This document shows, one piece after another, positions 52,633 through 61,038 of a stretch of DNA of 64,000 nucleotides (position 1 is the first letter of the stretch; each line of letters begins with the position of its first letter). The DNA is taken from positions 1 through 64,000 of the forward strand of contig NZ_QVLT01000021.1 in the NCBI RefSeq assembly GCF_003417065.2, in the 5' to 3' direction. Below the pieces are notes generated by a model. That model had not been told where the DNA came from, ran no database searches, and saw only the letters and a list, made by a program, of their open reading frames with translations. A program made the translations under genes and the position numbers. Source of the stretch: Hymenobacter lapidiphilus. GTDB lineage: Bacteria > Bacteroidota > Bacteroidia > Cytophagales > Hymenobacteraceae.

Positions 52633-53640
52633 ATGCTCCGCACCGACTGGACCCTTGCCGAAGTAACCGCCATTTACCACCAGCCCGTGCTGGAACTCGT
52701 CAGCCAGGCTGCCGCCATCCATGCCGTAACCCAGGCCACCGGCGAAGTGCAGGTGTGCACCCTGCTGAGCGTGAAAACCGGCGGCTGCCCCGAGGACTGC
52801 GCCTACTGCCCCCAGGCTGCCCGCTACCATACGGGCGTGCAGGCCCACAAGCTGCTGCCCGACGCCGAAGTGCTGGCCTCGGCCCAGCGTGCCCGCGACG
52901 CCGGCTCCACCCGTTTCTGCATGGGTGCCGCCTGGCGCGAAATCCGCGACAACAAGGACTTTGACCGCGTGCTGGGCATGGTGGAGCAGGTGAACGGCCT
53001 CGGGTTGGAAGTGTGCTGCACATTGGGCATGCTGAACGAGTACCAGGCCGAGCGCCTGAAAACGGCCGGCCTCTACGCCTACAACCACAACCTCGACACC
53101 AGCCGCGAGAAGTACGACGACATCATTACCACGCGCACCTATGACGACCGGCTGAACACGCTGGAGCACGTGCGCAAGGCCGGCATTTCGGTGTGCTCGG
53201 GCGGCATCATCGGCCTCGGCGAAACCGACGAGGACCGCGTAGCCATGCTGCACACGCTGGCCACGCTGGCGGCCCACCCCGAGAGCGTGCCGGTAAACGC
53301 CCTGGTGCCCGTAGAAGGCACGCCCCTGGCCGACCAGCCTCGCGTGAGCGTGTGGGAAATGCTGCGCATGATTGCCACCGCCCGCATCCTGATGCCGAAC
53401 ACCATGGTGCGCCTCTCGGCCGGCCGCCAGGAAATGCCCGTTACCGAGCAGGCCCTGTGCTTCTTGGCCGGTGCCAACTCCATCTTCTCGGGCGAGAAGC
53501 TGCTGACCACCCCCAACCCCGACTTCGACGCCGACCAGCAGATGTTCGCCCTGCTCGGCCTCAAGCCCCGCAAGTCGTTCAAGGACGTGCCCGAGGGCGC
53601 CGTACTGATGGGCCGCGGCAAGGCGCCGGTAGAGGCGTAA
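52633..53640 (+). CDS. bioB: Biotin synthase
   Basis: 335 aa. Radical SAM cysteines C52, C56 and C59 in [12 protein letters not shown]; further family blocks [37 protein letters not shown] (with the N-H-N-L-D-T motif), [10 protein letters not shown] and SAGRQEMP (Arg ligand of the 2Fe-2S cluster). It inserts sulfur into dethiobiotin. The start is the ATG of [11 protein letters not shown] very strong terminator follows, separating it from bioF. Confidence 0.95.
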   Translation: MLRTDWTLAEVTAIYHQPVLELVSQAAAIHAVTQATGEVQVCTLLSVKTGGCPEDCAYCPQAARYHTGVQAHKLLPDAEVLASAQRARDAGSTRFCMGAAWREIRDNKDFDRVLGMVEQVNGLGLEVCCTLGMLNEYQAERLKTAGLYAYNHNLDTSREKYDDIITTRTYDDRLNTLEHVRKAGISVCSGGIIGLGETDEDRVAMLHTLATLAAHPESVPVNALVPVEGTPLADQPRVSVWEMLRMIATARILMPNTMVRLSAGRQEMPVTEQALCFLAGANSIFSGEKLLTTPNPDFDADQQMFALLGLKPRKSFKDVPEGAVLMGRGKAPVEA

Positions 53641-53659
53641 GCGCCGAAGCAGCCCCCAG

Positions 53660-53710
53660 AACAGTGTTATGCTTTATCTGCGCGCCAGATAAAGCATAAC
53701 ACTGTTTTTT
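53660..53710 (+). terminator. Strong terminator after bioB
   Basis: A perfect 21-bp stem (starting AACAGTGTTATGC) around CGCGC, then at least six T counting the stem end. Confidence 0.9.
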
Positions 53711-53740
53711 CTTCCCGACTTCTCTTCCTCACCACTTCCC

Positions 53741-54004
53741 ATGGAAATCCCCTTCGACCTCAACCTTGACTATGCCTACGCCGAGAGCATCCGCCAGCAG
53801 CATGAGGCCCGCGAGGCCCAAGACCTGATTTCGGAGCTGGAGGATAAGGTTGGGTCGGCCCTGGGGCTGGTGATGCAGCGCCATGGTGTGCTGCCCGCCG
53901 TCGGCGACCGGGTAGAGGTAGATTCGGAGTGGCTGGTCATCAGCGCCCGCACCTTCGGGCAGGATGGCAGCGTGTGGCTCTCGGTGGGGCCGTTTGCGGG
54001 CTGA
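53741..54004 (+). CDS. Small protein of unknown function between bioB and bioF (87 aa)
   Basis: Starts MEIPFDLNLDYAYAES. N-terminal half helical and acidic (QQHEAREAQDLISELEDKV), C-terminal half beta-like with VGDRVEVDSEWLVISARTF. No signal, no membrane helix, no known motif. The stop is 29 bases before bioF, so the two are likely co-transcribed. Confidence 0.65.
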   Translation: MEIPFDLNLDYAYAESIRQQHEAREAQDLISELEDKVGSALGLVMQRHGVLPAVGDRVEVDSEWLVISARTFGQDGSVWLSVGPFAG

Positions 54005-54033
54005 TTGCCCCCTGCATAGCTCCGCCACTACGT

Positions 54034-55189
54034 ATGCCGCCCGACTCCGCTTCTTCTGCCCTGCACCAGCGCCTGGCCGCCGAGCTGGCCCGGCGCGAGG
54101 CCGCCGCCACCCCGCCGCCACCTGCCCGCTCCGCCCGCACCCGGCCTCGTCGATTTCAGCTCGAACGACTACCTGGGTCTGAGCCGACACCCGCAGGTAC
54201 TGGCGGCGGTCCAGGCTGCGGCCCAACTGCCCGCGGGCAGCACCGGCTCGCGCCTGCTCACCGGCAACTCGGCCGCCGCTGAAGCCCTTGAAACCCACTT
54301 GGCCAAGTTCCATGGGGCCGAGGCGGCGCTGCTCTTCAACTCGGGCTACGCGGCCAACCTGGGATTGTTCGGCGCCGTGCCCCGGCGCGGCGACACCATT
54401 CTCTACGACGAAACCAGCCACGCCTCGGTCAAGGACGGCATCCGGGCCACGCCGGCCACCTCCTGGAGCTTCCGCCACAACGATTTGGCTGACCTGGAAC
54501 GCAAGGCGGCGCGGGCCACCGGGGCGGTGTTCGTGGCCGTGGAGGCGCTGTATTCGATGGACGGCGACGTAGCTCCGCTGGCCGAGCTGGCAGCCCTCTG
54601 CCAGCGTCTGGGCCTGTATTTAGTGGTCGATGAGGCCCATACCAACGGCCTCTACGGCCCCCGCGGCGAAGGGCTGGTAGCAGCGCTGGGGCTTGAGGAC
54701 GCAGTATTTGCCCGTATCCTCACCTTCGGCAAGGCTCTTGGTAGCCAGGGCGCGGCCGTAGCCGGCTCCGCCCTGCTGCGCGACTACCTGCTCAACTTCA
54801 GCCGGCCCTTCATCTATACCACGGCCCTGCCCCCCGCCACCGTAGCCGGCCTCGCGGCAGCCTACGAGCTGCTGCCCGAGCTACAGCCGGCCCGCGAGCA
54901 GCTTTTCCGGCTATCCGACTACCTAAAAGCCACGCTCAATGCCGTACCGGGTCTGCACGTGCCGGCCACCAGCCACGTTATCCACCCGGTTTTCTTCACC
55001 CAAAACCCCGGCCCCGCCGCCGTGCGCGCCATAGCCGCCGCCGCCCAGGCCGCCGGCTTCGATGTGCGCCCCATTGTAGCGCCCACCGTGCCCGCCGGTA
55101 CCGAGCGGCTCCGGCTCATCGTGCATTCCTTCAACACCAAAGCCGAAATTGACGCGTTGGTGGCGGTGCTAAGGTTAGCTGTTAACTAA
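54034..55189 (+). pseudogene. bioF: 8-amino-7-oxononanoate synthase, split by a one-base frameshift
   Basis: Condenses pimeloyl-thioester with alanine in biotin synthesis; PLP enzyme of about 384 aa when repaired. The frame from the ATG at 54034 gives an N-terminal helix (LHQRLAAELARREAAAT), then loses the reading frame; the next frame gives LPAPPAPGLVDFSSNDYLGL and continues to the end. Dropping one C from the CCCC run at 54110-54113 joins them. Conserved marks: GSTGSRLLTGN, FNSGYAANLG, DETSHASVKDG, VVDEAHTNGLYG and the PLP lysine in TFGKALGSQG. Likely a sequencing error. Confidence 0.9.
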
Positions 55190-55334
55190 CCCAAGTTGCG
55201 GTGGGCGCTGTAGGGGCGGGGCTTGTCCCCGCCCGCCGTTCACGCCGCTTCAACGATAATCGTTCAACGGCGGGCGGGGACAAGCCCCGCCCCTACGTCG
55301 TTCCGACACCCTTACTTCCCAACCTGGGTTAGCT
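55186..55334. mobile_element. MITE-like element with IS-type ends and a GC-rich palindromic core
   Basis: Left end CTAACCCAAGTTGCG (55186-55200), right end CAACCTGGGTTAGC, the same ends as at 175-190. In the middle a perfect 31-bp inverted repeat (55210-55240, 55266-55296) starts GTAGGGGCGGGGCTTG. The bioF stop codon overlaps the left end. No clear target duplication. Confidence 0.55.
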
Positions 55335-55339
55335 CTCCG

Positions 55340-55789
55340 CTAACAACTCAGATAAGCGGGTACTTCGCTGAGTCGCTCGTTTGTGCGGTTTACCGCATCC
55401 ACGCGCCAGCAGTAGTGCTCCAGGCCGTTACTGAGCAGCAGCAGTGGGGCGCCGATGGTGAGGTTGTAGGTGGCAATCTGGTGGGCGACGGCGGGGGTGA
55501 TGGGCACGGTGGGGCGCTTGCACTCCACCAGCAGCAGCGGCTGGCCGGTGGCATCGAGGGCCAGCAAATCGGTGCGTTTCTGGCGCTGGTTGTACTGGTG
55601 GCCGCGTTCCAGGCTCAGCAGCCCCTTGGGGTAGCCGCGGTGGTTGATGAGGTAATGCACCAGATGCTGGCGCACCCACTCCTCGGGCGTGAGCACCACG
55701 TGGCGGCGGCGCAGCACGTCCCAGATTAGCAACTTTTCGCCGCTTTGTGTAACTTTGGCTTCGAAAGGCGGCAGATTCAACTCTTGCAT
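55340..55789 (-). CDS. Orphan HsdR_N-type PD-(D/E)xK nuclease domain protein
   Basis: 149 aa. Matches the N-terminal nuclease domain of type I restriction R subunits: PEEWVRQHLVHYLINHRGYP, then D74 in RTDLLALD and E89-C-K91 in LLLVECKRP, the PD-(D/E)xK core, and ATYNLTIGAPLLLLSNG. There is no helicase, HsdM or HsdS gene nearby, so this is not a restriction system. Stand-alone copies are found across Bacteroidota; the role is unknown. ATG chosen over a GTG one codon earlier. Confidence 0.85.
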   Translation of the reverse strand: MQELNLPPFEAKVTQSGEKLLIWDVLRRRHVVLTPEEWVRQHLVHYLINHRGYPKGLLSLERGHQYNQRQKRTDLLALDATGQPLLLVECKRPTVPITPAVAHQIATYNLTIGAPLLLLSNGLEHYCWRVDAVNRTNERLSEVPAYLSC

Positions 55790-55795
55790 CACCTA

Positions 55796-55803
55796 CAAAG
55801 GTA
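55796..55803 (-). promoter_or_regulatory. -7 promoter box just before the HsdR_N gene
   Basis: TACCTTTG on the minus strand, full consensus; ends six bases before the ATG, so the predicted leader is zero to two bases. Confidence 0.45.
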
Positions 55804-55971
55804 CGGCCCCGGGGTATGTCTCCCGCTTTTCATTCCGTGCCGTCGATTCCCCATTCCGGGCACCGACGGCTTTTTTGTACCTACCCTTTTCCGGCCGACT
55901 GAGCTGGCCGCTGCTCCAGGCTGCTGCCGGTTGCGGTGTAACCTTATCTTTCGCAACCCTAACCCTTTCGT

Positions 55972-56745
55972 ATGAAGACTAAAGCTGACATTGTTAAAAA
56001 CTGGCTCCCGCGCTATACCGGAGTCGAATTAGAGGAATTCGGACAGTACATTCTGCTCACCAACTTCGCGAACTACGTGACCATGTTTGCCGAGCAGTTC
56101 GGCACCGAAGTGCGCGGCCTCGACAAGCCCATGCAGACGGCCACGGCCAACGGCATCACCATCATCAACTTCGGCATGGGCTCGCCCATGGCGGCCACCG
56201 TCATGGACCTGCTTTCGGCCATTGAGCCCAAGGCAGCCCTGTTTCTGGGCAAGTGCGGCGGCCTCAAGAGCAACACCAAGCTCGGCGACCTGATTCTGCC
56301 CATCGCCGCCATCCGGGGCGAGGGTACATCGGACGACTACCTGCCGGCCGAAATTCCGGCTTTGCCCTCCTTCCGTTTGCAGCGGGCCGTGAGCAGCGTC
56401 ATCAAGAAGTTCGAGCTGGACTATTGGACCGGCACGGTGTACACCACTAACCGCCGCGTGTGGGAGCATGACGACGCGTTCAAAGAGTACCTGCGCCAAG
56501 TTCGGGCCATGGCCGTGGATATGGAAACGGCGACCATCTTCACCGTAGGCTTCGTCAACGGCATCCCCCACGGTGCGCTGCTGCTGGTGAGCGACAACCC
56601 GATGACGCCCGAGGGCGTGAAAACGTCGGAGAGCGACAAGAAAGTAACTGCCGGTTACGTGAAGAATCACCTGAAAATCGGCATTGAGTCGCTGCTGGAG
56701 CTGAAGAACTCCGGCGAGTCGGTGAAGCACATGCGCTTCGACTAA
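55972..56745 (+). CDS. AMP nucleosidase, short form
   Basis: 257 aa. Phosphorylase-superfamily fold with GMGSPMAATVMDLL, LGKCGGLKSNTKLGDLIL and the nucleoside-site DMETATIFTVGF; Asp in SDNPMTPEG. It hydrolyses AMP to adenine and ribose 5-phosphate. It lacks the N-terminal domain of the 484-aa E. coli Amn, as is usual in Bacteroidota. A TATCTTTC box is 20-27 bases upstream. Confidence 0.88.
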   Translation: MKTKADIVKNWLPRYTGVELEEFGQYILLTNFANYVTMFAEQFGTEVRGLDKPMQTATANGITIINFGMGSPMAATVMDLLSAIEPKAALFLGKCGGLKSNTKLGDLILPIAAIRGEGTSDDYLPAEIPALPSFRLQRAVSSVIKKFELDYWTGTVYTTNRRVWEHDDAFKEYLRQVRAMAVDMETATIFTVGFVNGIPHGALLLVSDNPMTPEGVKTSESDKKVTAGYVKNHLKIGIESLLELKNSGESVKHMRFD

Positions 56746-56767
56746 GCGCGGCTTTTTAGAAGCCGAG

Positions 56768-56880
56768 AAGAACGTGTCATCCTGAGCGGAGCGAAGGATC
56801 TTATCACGCTTGAACGAGTCGTTGTTACGGTCGTTCGAACGTGATAAGGTCCTTCGCTCCGCTCAGGATGACACGTTCTT
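56768..56880. repeat. 41-bp inverted repeat, TCATCCTGAGC family
   Basis: Arms 56768-56808 and 56840-56880 pair with one mismatch (outer end AAGAACGTGTCATCCTGAGC). The right arm runs into TTTTTT, so on plus it can terminate the AMP nucleosidase transcript. Confidence 0.88.
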
Positions 56881-56948
56881 TTTTTCGCTGTTATCTTTCT
56901 CAGCGGCTTTTCCCCGACCTTCCCGTTTCCAACCTCTCTCCCGCTTCT

Positions 56949-58616
56949 ATGCTTCCACATTTTCGCTCATTGCTGGCCCTGCCGCTGCTGGCCGCCGTTT
57001 TTAGCGCCTGCCAATCCACCTCAAACGGCAACCGCCAGCCGGCCGATTTGCTCGTGTACAATGCCACGGTGTACACCGTCGATTCGGCGTTCAGCACGGC
57101 CCGGGCGTTTGCCGTGAAGGATGGCAAGTTTGTGGGCGTGGGCACGGCCGAGGAGCTGCGCGGGCAGTTTGAGGCCAAAGAGGAAGTGGATGCGAACGGG
57201 CAGTTCATCTACCCGGGTTTCTACGACGCGCACTGCCACTTTTACCGCTATGGCTTAGGCCTGCGCGACGCCGATTTGGTGGATACCGACTCGTGGCCCC
57301 AGGTGGTGGCGAAGCTAAACCAGCAGCGGCAGCAGTACCCGCAGGCAGCCTGGCTCACCGGCCGCGGCTGGGACCAGAACGACTGGCCCGGCAAGCAGTT
57401 CCCAACCAAGGACACGCTCGACGTGCTGTTTCCGAACACGCCGGTGTTCATTGTGCGGGTAGACGGCCACGCGGCCCTTGTGAACCAGAAGGCGCTCGAT
57501 TTGGCCGGCATTACAGCCCGCACCCCCATCAGCGGGGGCACAATTGCCAAAGATGCGGCCGGCCGGCTCACGGGTTTGCTGGTGGATAATGCCGTGGATC
57601 TGGTGTCGGCCAAAATACCGGCGCCCGGCGCGGCCGAGGCTGAAACTGCTCTGCTCGACGCGCAGCAGCGCTGCTTGGCCGTGGGCCTGACCAGCATGGC
57701 CGACGCGGGCCTCGAAAAGGCCAACGTCGAGCGCCTCGACCAGCTCCAGGAGGCTGGTAAGCTCAAGGTGCGCCTCTACGTCATGCTGGCCCCTACCAAG
57801 GAGAACAAGGATTTCTACCTCAAAAACGGCCCTATCTTCAAGGACCGGCTCACCGTCAACTCGTTCAAGGTGTACGCCGATGGGGCGCTGGGCTCGCGCG
57901 GGGCCTGTTTGGTGGAGCCCTATAACGACAAGCCCAAGGAAACCGGCTTCCTGCTCTCCACTGAAAAGGAGTTCCGCGAGTTGGCCCGGCTGCTGGCTTC
58001 CAGCAAGTTCCAGATGAACACCCACGCCATCGGCGACTCGGCCAACCGGCTCATCCTCAACATCTACGGCGAAGTACTGAAGGGCCAGCCGGACCGGCGC
58101 TGGCGCATCGAGCACGCCCAGGTGGTTACGGCGGCCGATATGGGCAAGTTCGGGCAGTTCGGCATAGTGCCTTCGGTGCAGCCCACCCACGCCACCTCCG
58201 ATATGTACTGGGCCGGCGAGCGGCTGGGGGCCGAGCGCCTCAAAACGGCCTACGCCTACGAGCAGCTGCGCAAGCAGTACGGGCAAGTGGCCATCGGCAG
58301 TGATTTTCCGGTCGAGGATATCAACCCGCTCTTCGGCTTCCACTCGGCCGTGGCCCGGCAGGATGCCAAGAACTACCCGGCCGGTGGTTTCCAGCCCGAA
58401 AACGCCCTTTCGCGCCCCGACGCTTTGCGCGGCATGACCACCTGGGCCGCTCACGCCGCCTTCGAGGACAAGCAGAAGGGCAGCATCAAACCCGGTATGG
58501 CCGCCGACTTCGTCATCCTCGACACCGACCTGCTCAAAGCCCCCAACGAAAAACTCCGCACTGCCAAAGTACAGCAAACCTGGATTGCGGGCGAGAAGGT
58601 GTTTTCAGTGAAATAG
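56949..58616 (+). CDS. Amidohydrolase (YtcJ-like), lipoprotein
   Basis: 555 aa from MLPHFRSLLALPL; lipobox FSAC (Cys about 21). Metal-dependent amidohydrolase barrel: YPGFYDAHCHFYRYGLG (HxH), NTHAIGDSANRLIL, RIEHAQVVTAADM, and the Asp in IGSDFPVEDINPLFG. The segment GRGWDQNDWPGK is typical of the YtcJ/NfdA group, which hydrolyses N-substituted amides. Anchored in the periplasm; substrate unknown. The longer frame lies in the 56768 repeat. Confidence 0.9.
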   Translation: MLPHFRSLLALPLLAAVFSACQSTSNGNRQPADLLVYNATVYTVDSAFSTARAFAVKDGKFVGVGTAEELRGQFEAKEEVDANGQFIYPGFYDAHCHFYRYGLGLRDADLVDTDSWPQVVAKLNQQRQQYPQAAWLTGRGWDQNDWPGKQFPTKDTLDVLFPNTPVFIVRVDGHAALVNQKALDLAGITARTPISGGTIAKDAAGRLTGLLVDNAVDLVSAKIPAPGAAEAETALLDAQQRCLAVGLTSMADAGLEKANVERLDQLQEAGKLKVRLYVMLAPTKENKDFYLKNGPIFKDRLTVNSFKVYADGALGSRGACLVEPYNDKPKETGFLLSTEKEFRELARLLASSKFQMNTHAIGDSANRLILNIYGEVLKGQPDRRWRIEHAQVVTAADMGKFGQFGIVPSVQPTHATSDMYWAGERLGAERLKTAYAYEQLRKQYGQVAIGSDFPVEDINPLFGFHSAVARQDAKNYPAGGFQPENALSRPDALRGMTTWAAHAAFEDKQKGSIKPGMAADFVILDTDLLKAPNEKLRTAKVQQTWIAGEKVFSVK

Positions 58617-58620
58617 ATAG

Positions 58621-58755
58621 AAAAGCCGCACGTCATTCAGAGCGAAGCGAAGAATCTCGCGTGCTGATATTGCAATAGTAGCCCTGCGTTAGGATTACTA
58701 TCACTGTGTCAGCACGCGAGATTCTTCGCTTCGCTCTGAATGACGTGCGGCTTTT
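58621..58755. repeat. Perfect 47-bp inverted repeat between convergent genes
   Basis: Arms 58621-58667 and 58709-58755 are exactly complementary, starting AAAAGCCGCACGTCATTCAG. A-run and T-run ends make it a likely bidirectional terminator for the amidohydrolase and DinB genes. Confidence 0.92.
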
Positions 58756-58767
58756 TAATTCCCTCCC

Positions 58768-59283
58768 TTACCAGTTGGGCTCATCGGCCGAGGGACCGTA
58801 CATGGCGGGAATCGGCACATCGAGCAGGCGCAGATACACGCTGAGCTGGCCGCGGTGGTGGATGCTGTGGTTGAGGCCCATGATGCGAATGGCCGTGGCT
58901 TTGGGGTATTCGAGTAGTGTCTGCTCGCCGCGGTGGAGGCGGAAGCTGTGGGTCAGCTCCTCGTCGGTGGATTGCTTCAGGGCCGCCCGCAGGCTGGCGC
59001 TATACTCCTCGAAGCGGGCCATCAGCTCCTCGTGGTTTGTGGGCGAGGGGCCGGGCTTGGGGCCGTTGGGGTCGAGGAAGTCGCGGCTGCTATGCTGCAC
59101 GAACAGCTGCTTAAAGGCCAGCAGGTTCACGATGTGGGCCGCCAGCTGGCCGAGCTTCATGCTTTTGGGGTGCGGCTGGAAATCGGCCTGCTCGTAGGGC
59201 ACTAGTGCCAGCAGTTTGCGGGTGGTAGCCAGCTCGTGGTCGAGCTCGGCGAGGATGTTCTGTTGTAGCGAGGAAGTATGCAT
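58768..59283 (-). CDS. DinB-family metal-binding four-helix protein
   Basis: 171 aa. DinB/YfiT-like bundle with its three histidines: H in LGQLAAHIVNLLAFKQ, and two in LNHSIHHRGQLSVYL. The C-terminus carries IPAMYGPSADEP, the YGPSADEPxW ending usual in Bacteroidota DinB proteins. The family includes thiol-S-transferases (bacillithiol, mycothiol); role here unknown. Confidence 0.9.
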   Translation of the reverse strand: MHTSSLQQNILAELDHELATTRKLLALVPYEQADFQPHPKSMKLGQLAAHIVNLLAFKQLFVQHSSRDFLDPNGPKPGPSPTNHEELMARFEEYSASLRAALKQSTDEELTHSFRLHRGEQTLLEYPKATAIRIMGLNHSIHHRGQLSVYLRLLDVPIPAMYGPSADEPNW

Positions 59284-59346
59284 GGTGGAAGTGAAGGATA
59301 AAAATTGCAGGTTAATGATGGCCGCGAAGGACTGAGGCTTTCAAAT

Positions 59347-59436
59347 CGTCATGCTGAGCGAAGTCGAAGCATCTCTACCCCAACAGTATATGATGACTAT
59401 TGCGGTAGAGATGCTTCGGCTTCGCTCAGCATGACG
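59347..59436. repeat. 33-bp inverted repeat, TCATGCTGAGC family
   Basis: Arms 59347-59379 and 59404-59436, one mismatch, outer end CGTCATGCTGAGCGAAG. Confidence 0.88.
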
Positions 59437-59506
59437 GGCTGACTTGAATTCGCGGCTTTCTACATAGCTTCAGTTCTCACTTTCGTTTTTTATTTCCCCT
59501 GATTTC

Positions 59507-60949
59507 CTACAGCTGTGGGCTGGTGGGTGAGGCGGGCGGGGGGCCGGGGAAGGTATCGGGGGCGGTTGGCGAGTCTTCGCGGAGCTTGCGGCCGCGCAAT
59601 TGGAGCAGGAAAACCAGGCCCAGGATGAAGAATACGATGAGCGCCAGGATGCTGTAGCGCATGTTGCCGCCCATTATTTGCGAGATGCCACCAAACACCA
59701 GCAGGCCGATAACGATGCCTACTTTCTCGGTAACGTCGAAGAAGCTGAAATAGGCCGCCGGGTTGGGCGTGTTTTCAGGGATGATTTTGGAGTAGGTGGA
59801 GCGCGAGAGGCTCTGCACCGCGCCCATTGTGAGGCCAATAACTGCCGCCAGCGCGTAGAAGCTCCAGCCGGCCTGCACGAAGTAGCCGGCAATACAAATC
59901 AGCATCCAGATAAATACCGCCCAGCTTAGGGCGCGGGTGTTACCGATGCGTTCGGAGAGTTTGGCGAACAGATAGGCGCCCAGAATACCCACTATCTGCA
60001 GCAGCAGAATAGTCATAATCAGGGCGGAAGTTTCCAGCTTTAATTCTTCCGAGCCGAAGAGTGTGGCCACGTACATCACCGTCTGCACGCCCATATTGTA
60101 GGTGAAGTAGGCCAGCAGGAAGCGCTTGAGGTTGGGCTGGCGCTTGGTTTCTTCCCAGACCTTGCCCAGCTCGCGGAAGCCGTTGAGCAGCCAGCCCGAA
60201 TCGTTGGTGGCTCCGGCGGGGCGGCCGGGGTCGGCGGGCAGGGTGGCGAAGGGAATCTGGGCGAAGCCGGCCCACCAGATGCCGGTGAGCAGGAAGCTCA
60301 GGCGGGTGGCTTCGCCCACGCTCAGCCCAAACAGCGGCGTACCCGACAGCGTAGGCCCCTGGATAAGTATCAGGCAAGTAACGAGCAACAGCACCGAGCC
60401 GATGTAGCCCATCGAGAACCCGCGCGCCGAGAGCGAATCGAACTTCTCCTCCGACGAAATATCGGGCAGGTAGGAGTTGTAGAATACAATGGAACCCGAG
60501 AAGCCCACCGTCGCCATGATGAAGATGACGACCCCCAGCGTGAACGTGCTGGCCTCAAAGAAATACAGCCCCGCGCACGAGGCTGCCCCCAGGTAGCAGA
60601 AGATCTGCATAAACAGCTTCCGCCGGCCCGAATAGTCGGCCAGCGCGGTGAGCAGTGGGCTGATGAGGGCAATGACCAAGAAGGCCGCTGACACCGAATA
60701 GTTCTGGAGCGAGGTGCCCGGAATGCTCATACCGAGGAACTCGACGGGCGTTTTGCCACTGTCGGTGCCCGTGATGTCCTTTACTACCGAGCCCCAGTAA
60801 ATGGGGAAAATGGAGCTGGTAATCACCAGCGGATACACTGAGTTGGCCCAGTCGTAAAACGTCCAGCCGCGGGTGATGCGCTTGTCGTCTTTGGGGATGG
60901 TTTGAACGCCGGGTTCGGCGGACGAAACGGCGGCGGTAGCGTCGCTCAT
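59507..60949 (-). CDS. MFS transporter, UMF1 (Vps22/autophagy-related) type
   Basis: 480 aa from MSDATAAVSS; the longer frame overlaps the region upstream and has no conserved start. About eleven or twelve helices. UMF1 hallmarks: RGWTFYDWANSVYPLVITS near the N-terminus, VIALISPLLTALADYSGRRK, FYNSYLPDISSEEK, SARGFSMGYIGS and SLSRSTYSKIIPE. Transports an unknown solute, possibly amino acids by analogy with the fungal Atg22 relatives. Confidence 0.9.
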   Translation of the reverse strand: MSDATAAVSSAEPGVQTIPKDDKRITRGWTFYDWANSVYPLVITSSIFPIYWGSVVKDITGTDSGKTPVEFLGMSIPGTSLQNYSVSAAFLVIALISPLLTALADYSGRRKLFMQIFCYLGAASCAGLYFFEASTFTLGVVIFIMATVGFSGSIVFYNSYLPDISSEEKFDSLSARGFSMGYIGSVLLLVTCLILIQGPTLSGTPLFGLSVGEATRLSFLLTGIWWAGFAQIPFATLPADPGRPAGATNDSGWLLNGFRELGKVWEETKRQPNLKRFLLAYFTYNMGVQTVMYVATLFGSEELKLETSALIMTILLLQIVGILGAYLFAKLSERIGNTRALSWAVFIWMLICIAGYFVQAGWSFYALAAVIGLTMGAVQSLSRSTYSKIIPENTPNPAAYFSFFDVTEKVGIVIGLLVFGGISQIMGGNMRYSILALIVFFILGLVFLLQLRGRKLREDSPTAPDTFPGPPPASPTSPQL

Positions 60950-61038
60950 ATAGGCAGGGGATTGGGCAGTGGTGCGGGCAAGATAACGGGATTTCACGGT
61001 TGCGGTTGCTGCCTTTACTGCCAACTTGTTCCCACGCC

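Noticed and set aside
55340..55789. Type I restriction-modification system
   Set aside because: Only the HsdR N-terminal nuclease domain is present; no helicase, HsdM or HsdS.
57315..58577. 420-aa minus-strand frame opposite the amidohydrolase
   Set aside because: Antisense shadow; the plus strand has all family motifs.
5274..59436. CRISPR array
   Set aside because: The repeats are single palindromes dispersed between genes, without regular spacers or cas genes.
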